From Rosenbergiella metrosideri (GTDB lineage Bacteria > Pseudomonadota > Gammaproteobacteria > Enterobacterales > Enterobacteriaceae), in the NCBI RefSeq assembly GCF_022602565.1, contig NZ_JALBCV010000004.1, forward strand, positions 62,001 through 126,000: a stretch of DNA of 64,000 bases, read 5' to 3'. The translations under genes were made by a program, and so were the position numbers. The notes below the pieces were generated by a model. That model made no database searches, was not told where the DNA came from, and saw only the letters and a list, made by a program, of their open reading frames with translations. Below are positions 36,434-45,678 of this stretch, piece after piece; the first letter of the stretch is position 1; each line of letters opens with the position of its first letter.

Positions 36434-37105
36434 CTAATCTCCTGTCACGGTTTCACGTGAGAAATGCTTTTCAAGCTTATTTTGTAATACAGAAAGAATT
36501 GTGCTGAAAAATAGATAGATAAGCGCCGCTTCAATATACAAAATCAATGGCTGATACGTTACCGCAGCAATACGCTGTGCGGCCAAAAACATCTCTGGTA
36601 CGGTGATCACCGAGGCTAAGGAAGTATCTTTTACCAACGAAATAAAGGTGTTCGATAGAGGTGGTACCGCAATCCGCGCCGCCTGAGGCAAGATAATGCG
36701 TACCAATGCTTGACGCCAACTCATACCAATCGAGTGCGCCGCTTCCCACTGACTGACCGGCACCGATTTAATGGTCGCACGAATAATCTCAGAGGAATAA
36801 GCCCCGATATTTAGCGTAAAGCCGATCACCGCTGCCGGAAAAGCAGAAATGGTAATCCCGGCGCTCGGTAAGGCATAAAAAATTAAGAAAAGCTGTACTA
36901 ACAGCGGCGTACCGCGGAATAACCAGACGTAAAAACGGACAAAATATTGTAGAGGCTTAGGCCCGTACAAGCGGGCAAGTGCCACTAGGAAACCGAGCGA
37001 TAGACCCAGTACAAAGGCTATCAGCGTTAAGGGTATCGTAAAAGTCAATCCGGCATGTAGCATCGGCCAGAATGATTCCGCGGCGAGATTCAGCCAATCT
37101 GGCAC
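36434..37105 (-). CDS. Polar amino acid ABC transporter permease (TcyB/TcyL-like)
   Basis: About 224 residues from a GTG at 37105, preceded by GGAAGGTGG; an upstream in-frame ATG would add 33 residues that do not fit the family. It has the HisMQ-type helices (AGLTFTIPLTLIAFVLGLSLGFLVALARL), YVWLFRGTPLLVQLFLIFYALP and the EAA loop EAAHSIGMSWRQALVRIILPQAAR. It forms the membrane channel of the probable cystine importer. First gene of the operon. Confidence 0.9.
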   Translation of the reverse strand: MPDWLNLAAESFWPMLHAGLTFTIPLTLIAFVLGLSLGFLVALARLYGPKPLQYFVRFYVWLFRGTPLLVQLFLIFYALPSAGITISAFPAAVIGFTLNIGAYSSEIIRATIKSVPVSQWEAAHSIGMSWRQALVRIILPQAARIAVPPLSNTFISLVKDTSLASVITVPEMFLAAQRIAAVTYQPLILYIEAALIYLFFSTILSVLQNKLEKHFSRETVTGD

Positions 37106-38334
37106 AGTCCACCTTCCATAGGAATTAGTTAAAAAATTAACACTATCGTTATCGATAGCCACTCTCTCTATTTTAGGCAGTAAATGAAAGGAGGGAAATA
37201 TCATTTCGGTATTGATTTAGAACAAGCCTTAACCCTCTATGCTTTTTGAATCGAAAGTGATGAAGAAATCGCCACATCGGCGTAGAAAGTTGGAGATCTG
37301 ATTGGCATACAGTGAACTGTACAAGTTACCTAGAGAAGGGATAAGGGTGGCTTTTGAGGACTATAGTGGGGGATAAGAGCGGATGATTTTGTTACCTAAC
37401 TATCAACAGGTCTAATAATAGACTGCTACGAGGGTATTCCATAATTTGAGCTTAAGCCTGCTTTGCCTACTCAGTCATCACCCACACCGTGACATTCTCT
37501 TTCCTAAGGTGTAAGGGGTAATATTCGTGTGCCACAAATTAGTTCAATCATAACCCCTCCTCTATTTGTATAAAAAATGGCTAATTGTCCAACCTTTCTC
37601 TCTGACGATTACGCCAAGAGTGTATTTCTTATAGGTATAGGTCTTATTAACCTTATCTTCAGTCAGCCTATACATTTCACATTCGTAACGAAAATACCCA
37701 GCTTTTCTCTGCGGATCAGGCATCCTACGACCCTAACGAATCGCTCTTTCCTGAAGTTGTAAAGGCACATATGTTCCGGATTATGCATATGCTTGGCGCC
37801 AGTTTCTGTCATTTTTAGATTACGACCGGATAATCCCAGCTTTAACCGACCACGCAGTAAGCTGACTATGCTCTGGCTAAGTCTTACGCGCTTTGTAAAA
37901 ACGATCTGCCCGCCAACAATACGCGAAAAACACCGATGGCAAGGAGCGTGATATCGAGTGGATCAATGAAAGGTGATACTAACGGTGCTTCTTCGAGTGT
38001 CACTAAGACGCCTTCGGCATCATAAATACGTCCAAAACCAGGAGCCTATGAAACGGAATAGCCGATACTCATTCCGTTCTCATCATCCGTAATAGGGTTT
38101 ACATTATTAGGTTATTCTATCGGCTAATGAAACGCTAACATTAACGCTTAATTTTTAGCGCATGAGTAATTAATTATTGTAGATATTATCCACCTATTTT
38201 ATGAAATATTCTTATAATATTATTCAACCTTGCCGATAAAATCTCTGCAATATATGGTTCACAGGTCACTCTTTATAACTTGGATTAACTCAGTCCCGTT
38301 TGGGTAGCTGCCGGTTATTCGAACGCTTAAGCTC
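37106..38334. other. 1.2-kb stretch without an intact gene
   Basis: No credible complete gene. The minus strand at 37884-38107 carries a decayed frame (see the separate entry), and nearby short frames such as RMPDPQRKAGYFRYECEMYRL (minus, about 37640-37760, in more than one frame) suggest further remains. The part near 38120-38330 is AT-rich. Confidence 0.55.
37884..38107 (-). pseudogene. Unidentified gene fragment with hydrophobic 'IDPLDI' segment
   Basis: A minus-strand frame with one internal stop reads NPITDDENGMSIGYSVS, stop, then APGFGRIYDAEGVLVTLEE and APLVSPFIDPLDITLLAIG, FRVLLAGRSFLQSA and a stop. I do not recognise the family with certainty. The acidic stretch followed by PLVDPxDI and a Gly-rich hydrophobic tail is reminiscent of the pre-toxin segments of polymorphic-toxin proteins. 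This is a memory-based guess. Confidence 0.35.
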
Positions 38335-39225
38335 TTAACTCAGTTGTTCAAAGCGACTGACCAGGCTATCAATAAAAATACGGGTTCTTGAAGGCATCAA
38401 GCGTGTCGCAGGGAATACTACCCATACCGGACGTTTTTTACTCTGCCACTCGGGCAACACTCGGACTAATTCCCCTGATTCAACATAATGCTGTACCGAA
38501 TGGGCGGCAATCCGAGTGACTCCCGCACCGCGTAGTGCAAGATTAACCAGGATATTGGGGGAGTTTGCCACCGTTTTAATCGATAATTCACCCTGCCAGT
38601 GGCGTTGACCGCTTATTAAGCTCAATGGCGAAGTGTCACTGTGCAGACGCAGCAAAGGATGAGCGAGCAGATCGTCCGGCTGACGAATCTTTGCCGCGTG
38701 ATATAAATAACTCGGTGCCGCGTAAAGTCCTAATTCGAAATGCCCTAATAATCGCGCGGCGAGCGAGGCATCATCAGCTAAGGCCCCAATCCTCAAGGCA
38801 AGATCAAAGCCTTCTGCGATTAAATCGACTCGCCGCTGCGAAACATCAATATCTAGGGTAATCTGCGGATACTCTGCAATAAAGTCCGCCAAAAACTCGC
38901 TAATTAACGCTTGAGTAAAATCACCGGGTAGGGAAACCCGTAATTTGCCACTGGGCACGATATTTCGATGTTCGATTAGTGCATCGATTGCAGTAATCTC
39001 TGCAGCAATCTGTTGAGTATGCCTGAGTATCGCTTGCCCAAAGGGGGTTATTGTCATTTTACGGGTGGTGCGAATAAATAAGCGCTCACCCAGCTGCTGC
39101 TCGACGGCGGCGATACGCCGAGACAGCGTGGAGGCTGGGATATCGAGCCTATCAGCCGCTTTGGTAAAACTGCCTTCCTCCGCAATCCGCGTAAAGATCA
39201 GCAAATCGTTAGCATCGATACGCAT
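38335..39225 (-). CDS. LysR-family transcriptional regulator
   Basis: 296 residues. The N-terminal winged helix-turn-helix is clear (EEGSFTKAADRLDIPASTLSRRIAAVEQQLGERLFIRTTRKM), followed by a periplasmic-binding-like effector domain (SGKLRVSLPGDF, LDIDVSQRRVDLIAEGFDLALRIG). The RVDLIAEGFDLALR pattern is typical of the AaeR/CrgA-like subgroup. It is divergent from the DoxX gene at 39338, 112 bases away, and probably controls it. Confidence 0.92.
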   Translation of the reverse strand: MRIDANDLLIFTRIAEEGSFTKAADRLDIPASTLSRRIAAVEQQLGERLFIRTTRKMTITPFGQAILRHTQQIAAEITAIDALIEHRNIVPSGKLRVSLPGDFTQALISEFLADFIAEYPQITLDIDVSQRRVDLIAEGFDLALRIGALADDASLAARLLGHFELGLYAAPSYLYHAAKIRQPDDLLAHPLLRLHSDTSPLSLISGQRHWQGELSIKTVANSPNILVNLALRGAGVTRIAAHSVQHYVESGELVRVLPEWQSKKRPVWVVFPATRLMPSRTRIFIDSLVSRFEQLS

Positions 39226-39337
39226 TTATTATCCCAAATTTGAAATTATCTTACTCATTCTAGCCATTTATTCCAGCCTCTGCGAGCGCTAAAGTCTGTC
39301 GCTGACAATGACCTCCAGCCAAATAATAAGGACCTTT

Positions 39338-39751
39338 ATGCAATATTTCTCCTTTACTCGACAACAACCGAGTGTGCTACTCATCGCCCGAATCTCACTG
39401 ATGTTACTCTTTGTTATTTTCGGCTATCAAAAACTGATTCACTTCGGCGGCACCGTCGACTATATGAAGGCATTAGGGACCCCCTTGCCGACAGTTGGCG
39501 CATTGATTGCGGTAGTCCTCGAATTCTTTGCAGGCTTGGCAATTATGCTGGGCTTTTTTACTCGACCCATCGCAATCATTATGGCGATCTACACCTTGGC
39601 TACCGCGATTATCGGTCACCCTTTCTGGTCGATAAGTGGCGCAGCACAGATGGCAGCAGAGATTAATTTCTACAAAAATATCAGTATTATTGGCGGGCTG
39701 TTACTGCTATCTGTCACCGGAGCAGGACCTTACTCTCTCGATAAAAAGTAG
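39338..39751 (+). CDS. DoxX-family membrane protein (YqjF-like)
   Basis: 137 residues with four helices: LLIARISLMLLFVIFGYQKLIHFGGTVDYMKALG, VVLEFFAGLAIMLGFFTRPIAI, FYKNISIIGGLLLLSVTGAGPYSLD. This matches the E. coli YqjF pattern. The ATG at 39338 is preferred, since AAGGA lies before it. It is divergent from a LysR gene that probably regulates it. The role is unknown; relatives are induced by aromatic nitro or quinone-like compounds. Confidence 0.85.
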   Translation: MQYFSFTRQQPSVLLIARISLMLLFVIFGYQKLIHFGGTVDYMKALGTPLPTVGALIAVVLEFFAGLAIMLGFFTRPIAIIMAIYTLATAIIGHPFWSISGAAQMAAEINFYKNISIIGGLLLLSVTGAGPYSLDKK

Positions 39752-39758
39752 TTTATTA

Positions 39759-39787
39759 ACACGCCCTTCTTCTGGCGGAGGGCGTGT
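39759..39787. terminator. Hairpin between DoxX and VOC genes
   Basis: Inverted repeat ACACGCCCT ... AGGGCGTGT with an 11-base spacer, between the convergent DoxX and VOC-protein genes (5 bases before the latter's stop). It could terminate both transcripts. Confidence 0.5.
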
Positions 39788-39791
39788 CGAC

Positions 39792-40169
39792 TTACTCTCC
39801 CTGCGTTTGATAAAAGGCGCAGAGCTTATTCCCTGTTGGATCACGCAAGTATGCCACGCATTTACCGTCTTCACGGATATGGGGTGCCGATTCAGCGCTA
39901 CTCCCGCCATGGCTGATCCCCGCCTGATGCCAAGCATAGACCGCTTCGCTACTTGCTAACTCAAAACCAATAGTCCCGCCATTCGCCGCTGTAGCAGGCT
40001 GGCCATTAATCGGAAGAGTAATAATGAAACGCTGCTTTCCCTGCCGATAAAAAGGACGCTCGAATTTGTCTATCCCCTGCTCGTCGAGTGGCATATGCGA
40101 AAAAATCGCATCATAAAACCGCTGAGCAACGGCAATCTCCTTAGCACCGACCACAACATGGCTATACAT
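39792..40169 (-). CDS. VOC-superfamily (glyoxalase-like) protein
   Basis: 125 residues with the paired beta-alpha-beta fold of the vicinal oxygen chelate superfamily: YSHVVVGAKEIAVAQRFYDAIF at the start and YLRDPTGNKLCAFYQ at the end, with a central GTIGFELASSEAVYAWHQAG. The N-terminal His (residue 4) and a glutamate in FELAS are candidate metal ligands. Substrate unknown; could be a glyoxalase, dioxygenase or resistance protein. Confidence 0.82.
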   Translation of the reverse strand: MYSHVVVGAKEIAVAQRFYDAIFSHMPLDEQGIDKFERPFYRQGKQRFIITLPINGQPATAANGGTIGFELASSEAVYAWHQAGISHGGSSAESAPHIREDGKCVAYLRDPTGNKLCAFYQTQGE

Positions 40170-40307
40170 AACAACTTCTTAATAATGAGTGAGCCGACTT
40201 GGCAACCCGATAAGATAATAATTGATATTAGTTCGCACTGCTCGCTACGGGGCAGTTTATTGACTATGCTATTTTCTGACCGCTGACGTCTGGGTAACCC
40301 TTTGCAC

Positions 40308-40313
40308 TATAAT
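40308..40313 (+). promoter_or_regulatory. Candidate -10 box of crtZ
   Basis: A consensus TATAAT lies about 50 bases upstream of the crtZ ATG, with a weak -35 candidate (CTGACG at 40283-40288, 19-base spacing). Confidence 0.45.
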
Positions 40314-40363
40314 GCTAGGGAGTCAATTGGCCCAATCATAATCTGTTAACAAGGATTAACTGA

Positions 40364-40894
40364 ATGCCGTGGTTTATTAATCTATTAATCGTTGTCGTCA
40401 TGGTTCTGGTGATGGAGGTCGTCGCCACCGCAATGCATAAATATGTGATGCATCGCTGGGGCTGGGGATGGCATCAATCTCATCATGAAACACGCCACGG
40501 GATCTTCGAAGTTAACGATCTTTATGCGCTGGTATTCGCTGGGATCGCCATCGCACTGATCTTTGCCGGAAGCCATGGGATCTGGCCACTGCAGTGGATC
40601 GGCGCGGGAATGACTTTATATGGCGTGATCTACTTTATTCTGCATGATGGCTTGGTCCATCAGCGCTGGCCTTTTCGTTATGTTCCCCATAAAGGTTATC
40701 TACGCCGTCTTTATCTGGCTCACCATTTCCACCATGCAGTTAGAGGCAAAGAAGACTGTGTCTCATTTGGCTTTATCTACGCCCCTCCGGTGGAAAAAAT
40801 TCAGGCTCAGCTTAAAGACAATAAAAAACGCCAACGTGCTAGGGTCGCTGCCACAAAGCGGCAGAACGCGGAGTCTTCGCCTGTAAACGACTAA
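40364..40894 (+). CDS. crtZ: Beta-carotene hydroxylase
   Basis: 176 residues. A membrane di-iron hydroxylase converting beta-carotene to zeaxanthin. The histidine boxes are visible: HKYVMH, HQSHH, HDGLVHQRW and HHFHHA. Four hydrophobic segments are present. It is transcribed towards crtB and its 3' end overlaps that of crtB by 56 bases, as in Pantoea carotenoid clusters. Confidence 0.96.
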   Translation: MPWFINLLIVVVMVLVMEVVATAMHKYVMHRWGWGWHQSHHETRHGIFEVNDLYALVFAGIAIALIFAGSHGIWPLQWIGAGMTLYGVIYFILHDGLVHQRWPFRYVPHKGYLRRLYLAHHFHHAVRGKEDCVSFGFIYAPPVEKIQAQLKDNKKRQRARVAATKRQNAESSPVND

Positions 40895-41765
40895 ACACCA
40901 CATCCCCCGCGGCAGCGATTAACATCAGTAATTTTTCCCACTTAGCTGTCGACAGTCGCTGCTGCCATGCCCCTGCTCCCGCCTTTTTCACTCTCCGTCC
41001 AATTTCTCGGTAAACACGCCGTGCCGTCGCCACCGCCCAGGCTGAACGTAACGGTAAAGCTGGCAAGCCTTGATAGGCAGAGTGGTAATAGGGATCAGCA
41101 TAGTCCACTAGCCGTGCCGCGACACGGCTCAAGGCTTGACGGTGCTCAGGTGCCGCGAAATTGTCGAGGCTTAATCCTTCCTCCCTTAACCACTGTTCGG
41201 GAAGGTAGCAGCGCCCCGCTTCGGCGTCCTCCACAATATCTCGGGCGATATTCGTGAGCTGGAATGCTAAACCCAGATCGCAGGCGCTATCGAGTGTGGT
41301 CGATGATTTTGCCCCCATAATCTGCGCCATCATCAACCCGACCACCCCCGCGACATGGTAACAATAGGTTAAAGTCTGGTTGAGGGTAACGTAGTGTGTT
41401 TGTTCAACATCCATCGCATAACCTTGCAGATGGTCGAATGCAAATTGTTGGCTTAAACCATGTTCATTAATGACCTGCTGTAACGCGGCAAACGCCGAAA
41501 TCGCTTGAGACTCCCCTGCGAAAGCACTGGCGGTTTGGCTACGTAGATCGGCTAACCGTTCTGCAACCGTGTCGGCAGCGGGCTGCTCAGTACGAAAGCC
41601 CAGGACTTGGTCGTCGATTGTATCGTCGCAATAACGACACCAGGCATAGAGCATTAATACACTGCGTCGCGTCGCCGGATCGAAAAGTGTGGAAGCCGCA
41701 GCGAAACTTTTCGATCCAACTTCCATTGTCTGTTTAACATGTTCATCTAGATCGCGATTATCCAT
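40839..41765 (-). CDS. crtB: Phytoene synthase
   Basis: About 308 residues. It condenses two geranylgeranyl diphosphates to phytoene. The two aspartate-rich motifs are present: YAWCRYCDDTIDD and QLTNIARDIVEDAEAGRCYLP. The ATG ending at 41765 has GAGG six bases upstream and overlaps the crtI 3' end by 8 bases. The 3' end overlaps convergent crtZ. Confidence 0.96.
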   Translation of the reverse strand: MDNRDLDEHVKQTMEVGSKSFAAASTLFDPATRRSVLMLYAWCRYCDDTIDDQVLGFRTEQPAADTVAERLADLRSQTASAFAGESQAISAFAALQQVINEHGLSQQFAFDHLQGYAMDVEQTHYVTLNQTLTYCYHVAGVVGLMMAQIMGAKSSTTLDSACDLGLAFQLTNIARDIVEDAEAGRCYLPEQWLREEGLSLDNFAAPEHRQALSRVAARLVDYADPYYHSAYQGLPALPLRSAWAVATARRVYREIGRRVKKAGAGAWQQRLSTAKWEKLLMLIAAAGDVVFSRLQAKTPRSAALWQRP

Positions 41766-43251
41766 GATTATCCTCAATCATTAAGCCAGCCGTCGCCTTT
41801 GCCGAACCGAGCACGCCGGGCACCCCTGCACCGGGATGGGTACCTGCACCGACGAGATAAAGATTTTCTAGCGTTTTATCGCGATTATGCGGACGGAACC
41901 AAGCACTTTGCGTCAAGATAGGTTCGATCGAGAAAGCCGATCCTTGAAATGCCTGTAACTGATCCCGAAAATCGAATGGCGTAAACATTCTATGCACCAC
42001 TAATTGACTACGCAGGCCAGGCATATAATGCGTTTCGAGGTAAGCGAAGATCTTATCCCGTAACTTAGGGCCCTCCACCTCCCAATCCAACGCCGCGGTA
42101 CCGAGATGAGGCACGGGAGCTAAGACGTAATAACTGCCACAGCCTTCTGGGGCAAGGGACGGGTCGGTCACACAGGGGGCATGCAAATAGAGGGAAAAGT
42201 CCTCTGCCAACCCATCGTGGTGAAAAATTTCATCGATCAATTCTCGGTAGCGAGGACCAAAACAGACAGTATGGTGGGCAAGCTGATCATGATGATGGTT
42301 AAGCCCAAAATAGAGCACAAATAACGAGTTACTCATGCGTTTTTTAACCAGTTGCTCAGCATATTCCGCCGAAGGCTGATGTTCTCGTAATAGATGACGG
42401 TAGGTATTCACCACATCGGCATTGGAGGCTATCGCGGCGACGCTAAATTCACGACCATCTTCAAGGGTTACCTGAGTAATACGTTGCTGGGCGCAGGCGA
42501 TTTGATCCACTTTGGCATTAAGTAGCAACTCTCCCCCCAAATCCTGAAATAATTTCACCAATCCTTGCACTAAGGCACCCGTTCCGCCACGCGGAAACCA
42601 AACGCCCCACTCACGCTCTAAGGCGTGAATTAGAGTATAGATTGATGAGGTAGCAAAGGGGTTGCCCCCGACGAGTAGAGAGTGGAAGGAAAAGGCCTGC
42701 CGCAGGTGTTCGTCTTGAATATAGCTCGCGACTTTACTGTATACGCTTCGCCAAGCTTGTAGCCTTCCCAATTGTGGGGCCGCACGCAGCATATCTTTGA
42801 AAGAGAGAAAGGGGACTGTCCCGAGTTTTAAATAGCCCTCTTTAAAAACCGCTTGCGAGTAGGCAAGAAAACGCTGATAACCTTGTACATCTGCGGGGTT
42901 GAACGCCAAAATCTGACGGTCAAGTTCAGCTTGATCGTTGTCATAATCGAAAACTTTACCGTTCTCCCAGCAAAGACGATAAAAAGGCTTTACCGGCAGC
43001 AGTTCGACATAGTCCTCAATATGTTTCCCGGCCAAATCAAACAGTTCAAATAGTGCCGTGGGGTCGGTGATAACCGTCGGTCCCGCATCAAAGGTAAATC
43101 CCTGTTCTTGGTAGACGTAAGCACGACCGCCCGGTTTATCGCGCTGTTCCAATAATAGCGTAGGGATGCCCGCAGCCTGTAAACGAATGGCTAACGCTAA
43201 TCCACCAAATCCGGCACCGATAACGATTGTTTTTTTCATTCTCTCACTCAT
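41758..43251 (-). CDS. crtI: Phytoene desaturase
   Basis: 497 residues, closely colinear with Pantoea CrtI. The FAD motif is TIVIGAGFGGLALAIRLQAAGIP, with later AGTHPGAGVPGVLGSAKATAGLM. It performs the four desaturations from phytoene to lycopene. Two starts are possible: the ATG ending at 43251, which overlaps the crtY stop as ATGA, and one four codons later preceded by GAGAGA. Confidence 0.97.
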   Translation of the reverse strand: MSERMKKTIVIGAGFGGLALAIRLQAAGIPTLLLEQRDKPGGRAYVYQEQGFTFDAGPTVITDPTALFELFDLAGKHIEDYVELLPVKPFYRLCWENGKVFDYDNDQAELDRQILAFNPADVQGYQRFLAYSQAVFKEGYLKLGTVPFLSFKDMLRAAPQLGRLQAWRSVYSKVASYIQDEHLRQAFSFHSLLVGGNPFATSSIYTLIHALEREWGVWFPRGGTGALVQGLVKLFQDLGGELLLNAKVDQIACAQQRITQVTLEDGREFSVAAIASNADVVNTYRHLLREHQPSAEYAEQLVKKRMSNSLFVLYFGLNHHHDQLAHHTVCFGPRYRELIDEIFHHDGLAEDFSLYLHAPCVTDPSLAPEGCGSYYVLAPVPHLGTAALDWEVEGPKLRDKIFAYLETHYMPGLRSQLVVHRMFTPFDFRDQLQAFQGSAFSIEPILTQSAWFRPHNRDKTLENLYLVGAGTHPGAGVPGVLGSAKATAGLMIEDNHG

Positions 43252-44396
43252 TTTATAAGCGGTGTAATAATGGCTTTTATCGCCGCGATCACCGGTACGG
43301 GAGGTTTGCCACTGACCAGACGGAGTTTATCCCACAGTGTTAACTGCCCCGCATAAAAACGAGTGATCAGCGGAGCCTTAAGACGATAGAATCGTTGCAT
43401 CACTTCCCAACGCTGCGTCGCAGGGCCGGCAAGAAAAAGCATACGGTTTAATAGGCGAAAGAAATACTGCTTTCGCCATGATTGGCGTGAAAATTGGTAA
43501 GTCAACGAGCGTAAGCAAGGGCTGGTCATACAAGACATCTTCGCTATTTCATCGGCTAACGCTACGGCATGTGGCAGTGAATAGCCGGTGGTGGCATGAT
43601 AGAGATTTGCCCGTAAGCCACTGGCGGCGAGAGGCTGCCCCGCCCAAAAATGGCTGAGTTTCCCTGCTAAAGCGATCGGTAAATTTCCGTACTCTTCGCG
43701 TAATAGGGTCATCAATTGCCAGCCCTGATCCTTAGCATACTCGCTGATATTTATTCGTCCGCGGTCCAAAGAGAGATCGGCATGATCGATATAGTGCGTA
43801 TCTTCGATCAACAACTGATCTTCTGTCAGCGGTAAGGTGTAGACAAAGCGATACCCTTGTTGCTGATCAACCGTGGCATCCATTAAAATTGGCCGTGTCA
43901 GTCCATGGGGGGCGGCGAGCTGCCAGACTTGCCCGACAAATGCTTGCACACCAATCGCCATCGACTTGTCGGGGCGGAACCCTCGACCATCAATCACAGC
44001 ATGCGAAAAAATTTCCCGTCCATCCTCCAGCTTAACCGAGTGCTCGCTCAGCGTTCTCACCGCGGTTCCGGTCATAATCTGTCCGCCTAAGCGGTCGGTC
44101 AATTCGGTGGCGAGCTGCTCGGAAGTCAGAGTGTAATAGCCTCCGGCCAGAGTACGGCGTAACGTTGGAAAGCGGACATCATAGCCGGACCAGCGATAGC
44201 GAATATAAGGCGCTAACCATGCAAATTGACTCTCCGTTAAATCATCACCATGGAATGACCAAGTATGATTTCCTAACGGCTGGGCTTCGGCTTCAATAAG
44301 CAGTAACGAAAGCTGGGGCTGTTGGGCCTTAAGTCTGAGCGCGATCAGCGTATTGGCTAATCCTGCGCCGACCAAAATCAGATCGTAATCAGCCAT
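43248..44396 (-). CDS. crtY: Lycopene beta-cyclase
   Basis: About 382 residues, matching CrtY of Pantoea. It has an N-terminal nucleotide-binding motif (YDLILVGAGLANTLIALRL), FHGDDLTESQFAWLAP, the FVYTLPLTEDQLLIEDTHY cyclase segment and SGLRANLYHATTGYSLP. It cyclises lycopene to beta-carotene. The ATG ending at 44396 is chosen for AGAGGTG upstream; it overlaps crtX by 8 bases. Confidence 0.96.
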   Translation of the reverse strand: MADYDLILVGAGLANTLIALRLKAQQPQLSLLLIEAEAQPLGNHTWSFHGDDLTESQFAWLAPYIRYRWSGYDVRFPTLRRTLAGGYYTLTSEQLATELTDRLGGQIMTGTAVRTLSEHSVKLEDGREIFSHAVIDGRGFRPDKSMAIGVQAFVGQVWQLAAPHGLTRPILMDATVDQQQGYRFVYTLPLTEDQLLIEDTHYIDHADLSLDRGRINISEYAKDQGWQLMTLLREEYGNLPIALAGKLSHFWAGQPLAASGLRANLYHATTGYSLPHAVALADEIAKMSCMTSPCLRSLTYQFSRQSWRKQYFFRLLNRMLFLAGPATQRWEVMQRFYRLKAPLITRFYAGQLTLWDKLRLVSGKPPVPVIAAIKAIITPLIK

Positions 44397-45669
44397 GTTC
44401 ACCTCTGGCAACGACCGGTTGCCCACCGCGTAACGCTTTACTGGCTAATAAGGCGGCCTGAACGCTGCCTCCCGCCTGATCAATCGATTGTTGCAGGCGC
44501 AAAAGATTAGCGGCTATCTCTGGCTGCTCACGTAAGTGGCTAAGTTGCGATCCCCACGATTTACTGCTCGCAAAACGGGATAACTTCTGCCCTACCCCGT
44601 GATGCACGACACGCGCGGCAACTCCGGGTTGGTCAAATGCCAGCGGCATGACCAATAACGGGGTTAAGTGCTGAATACTGTCCAAAACGGTGTTCATTCC
44701 CCCATGAGTAATCGTGATATCTGCGGCGGCAATCGCTTGTGGCTGATCGATAAAATCCACCACCTCGACACCCGCCGTTTTTGCTAAGGCCGCGCTTTGT
44801 CCTGCCGTTAACCCACCACAATGGGCGATCAGTAAATCAGCCTGAGCGTGCTGACAAGCGGCAATAAGCTTCTTAAACACCGAATAACGATGCCCTTGCA
44901 AGGTGCCTAATGAGGCATATACCTGACAACGCTGAGGACTTGCAGCAGAAAGCGGTGTGGGGAGCGTCGTCTTCGCCCGTAAAGGGCCGACGCAGTGGAA
45001 ATGCTTAGGTAATTGATGACGTGGAAAATCAAGTTCGGGGATTAACTGGCTTAATTGCGCTAACGGCGAAAAACAGTGATGAAGCTGGGTTATCCCACTC
45101 AGGCCAAAGGCTTGGGCATAGGACGCCACAACGTCATCGTGTTTACGCATCATCCAGTCGTAGATACGCTCACTGGTTTCATAGCGCTTATAGGCCTGTG
45201 CAGTTTGTTGATAAGCGAACGGCATAACCGCCAAAGGTAATCCCGCTTCGCGATTCAACGGAAGCGCACAAGCGACCGAGATATAGGGTAGATCCAGTTT
45301 CTTTGCTACTAGCGCACCGCCTGGCTCCATCTGATCGACAATAAGACCATCAATCGATAACGCTCGGCAGGCTGCAGGCAATTCGCGACAAAATAGTTCG
45401 GTGCTTTTCGCCATATCGCCAATCAGACCAAACAGTGAGGCACCAAAAGGCTTCGCTGCTAAGGATAACGTATGGCGTAATGTTCCCGGCGGGTGGGTCT
45501 GCGCCCCCAACGGGTAAAAGTTAATGGCTGACGAGCGAATCAGGCTACGGACATCGGCTTGCTGAAAAAACGTAATACGGTGACCTTGTTCAATCAGTGC
45601 CAACGATAGCTGTTCAAGCGCATGAATATGGCTAAAGAAAGGTGGAGCAATGACCGCGTAATGACTCAT
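44389..45669 (-). CDS. crtX: Zeaxanthin glucosyltransferase
   Basis: 426 residues. A GT1-type UDP-glucosyltransferase with the C-terminal donor-binding segment VEVVDFIDQPQAIAAADITITHGGMNTVLDSI, SHYAVIAPPFFSHIHALEQL at the N-terminus and MPLAFDQPGVAARVV. It adds glucose to zeaxanthin hydroxyls, giving polar yellow pigments. Second gene of the crtEXYIB operon, 9 bases after crtE. Confidence 0.94.
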   Translation of the reverse strand: MSHYAVIAPPFFSHIHALEQLSLALIEQGHRITFFQQADVRSLIRSSAINFYPLGAQTHPPGTLRHTLSLAAKPFGASLFGLIGDMAKSTELFCRELPAACRALSIDGLIVDQMEPGGALVAKKLDLPYISVACALPLNREAGLPLAVMPFAYQQTAQAYKRYETSERIYDWMMRKHDDVVASYAQAFGLSGITQLHHCFSPLAQLSQLIPELDFPRHQLPKHFHCVGPLRAKTTLPTPLSAASPQRCQVYASLGTLQGHRYSVFKKLIAACQHAQADLLIAHCGGLTAGQSAALAKTAGVEVVDFIDQPQAIAAADITITHGGMNTVLDSIQHLTPLLVMPLAFDQPGVAARVVHHGVGQKLSRFASSKSWGSQLSHLREQPEIAANLLRLQQSIDQAGGSVQAALLASKALRGGQPVVARGEHG

Positions 45670-45678
45670 CGACGTTAC

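Noticed and set aside
37577-37762. 61-codon plus-strand frame
   Set aside because: No ribosome binding site; minus-strand remnants give a better account of the region.
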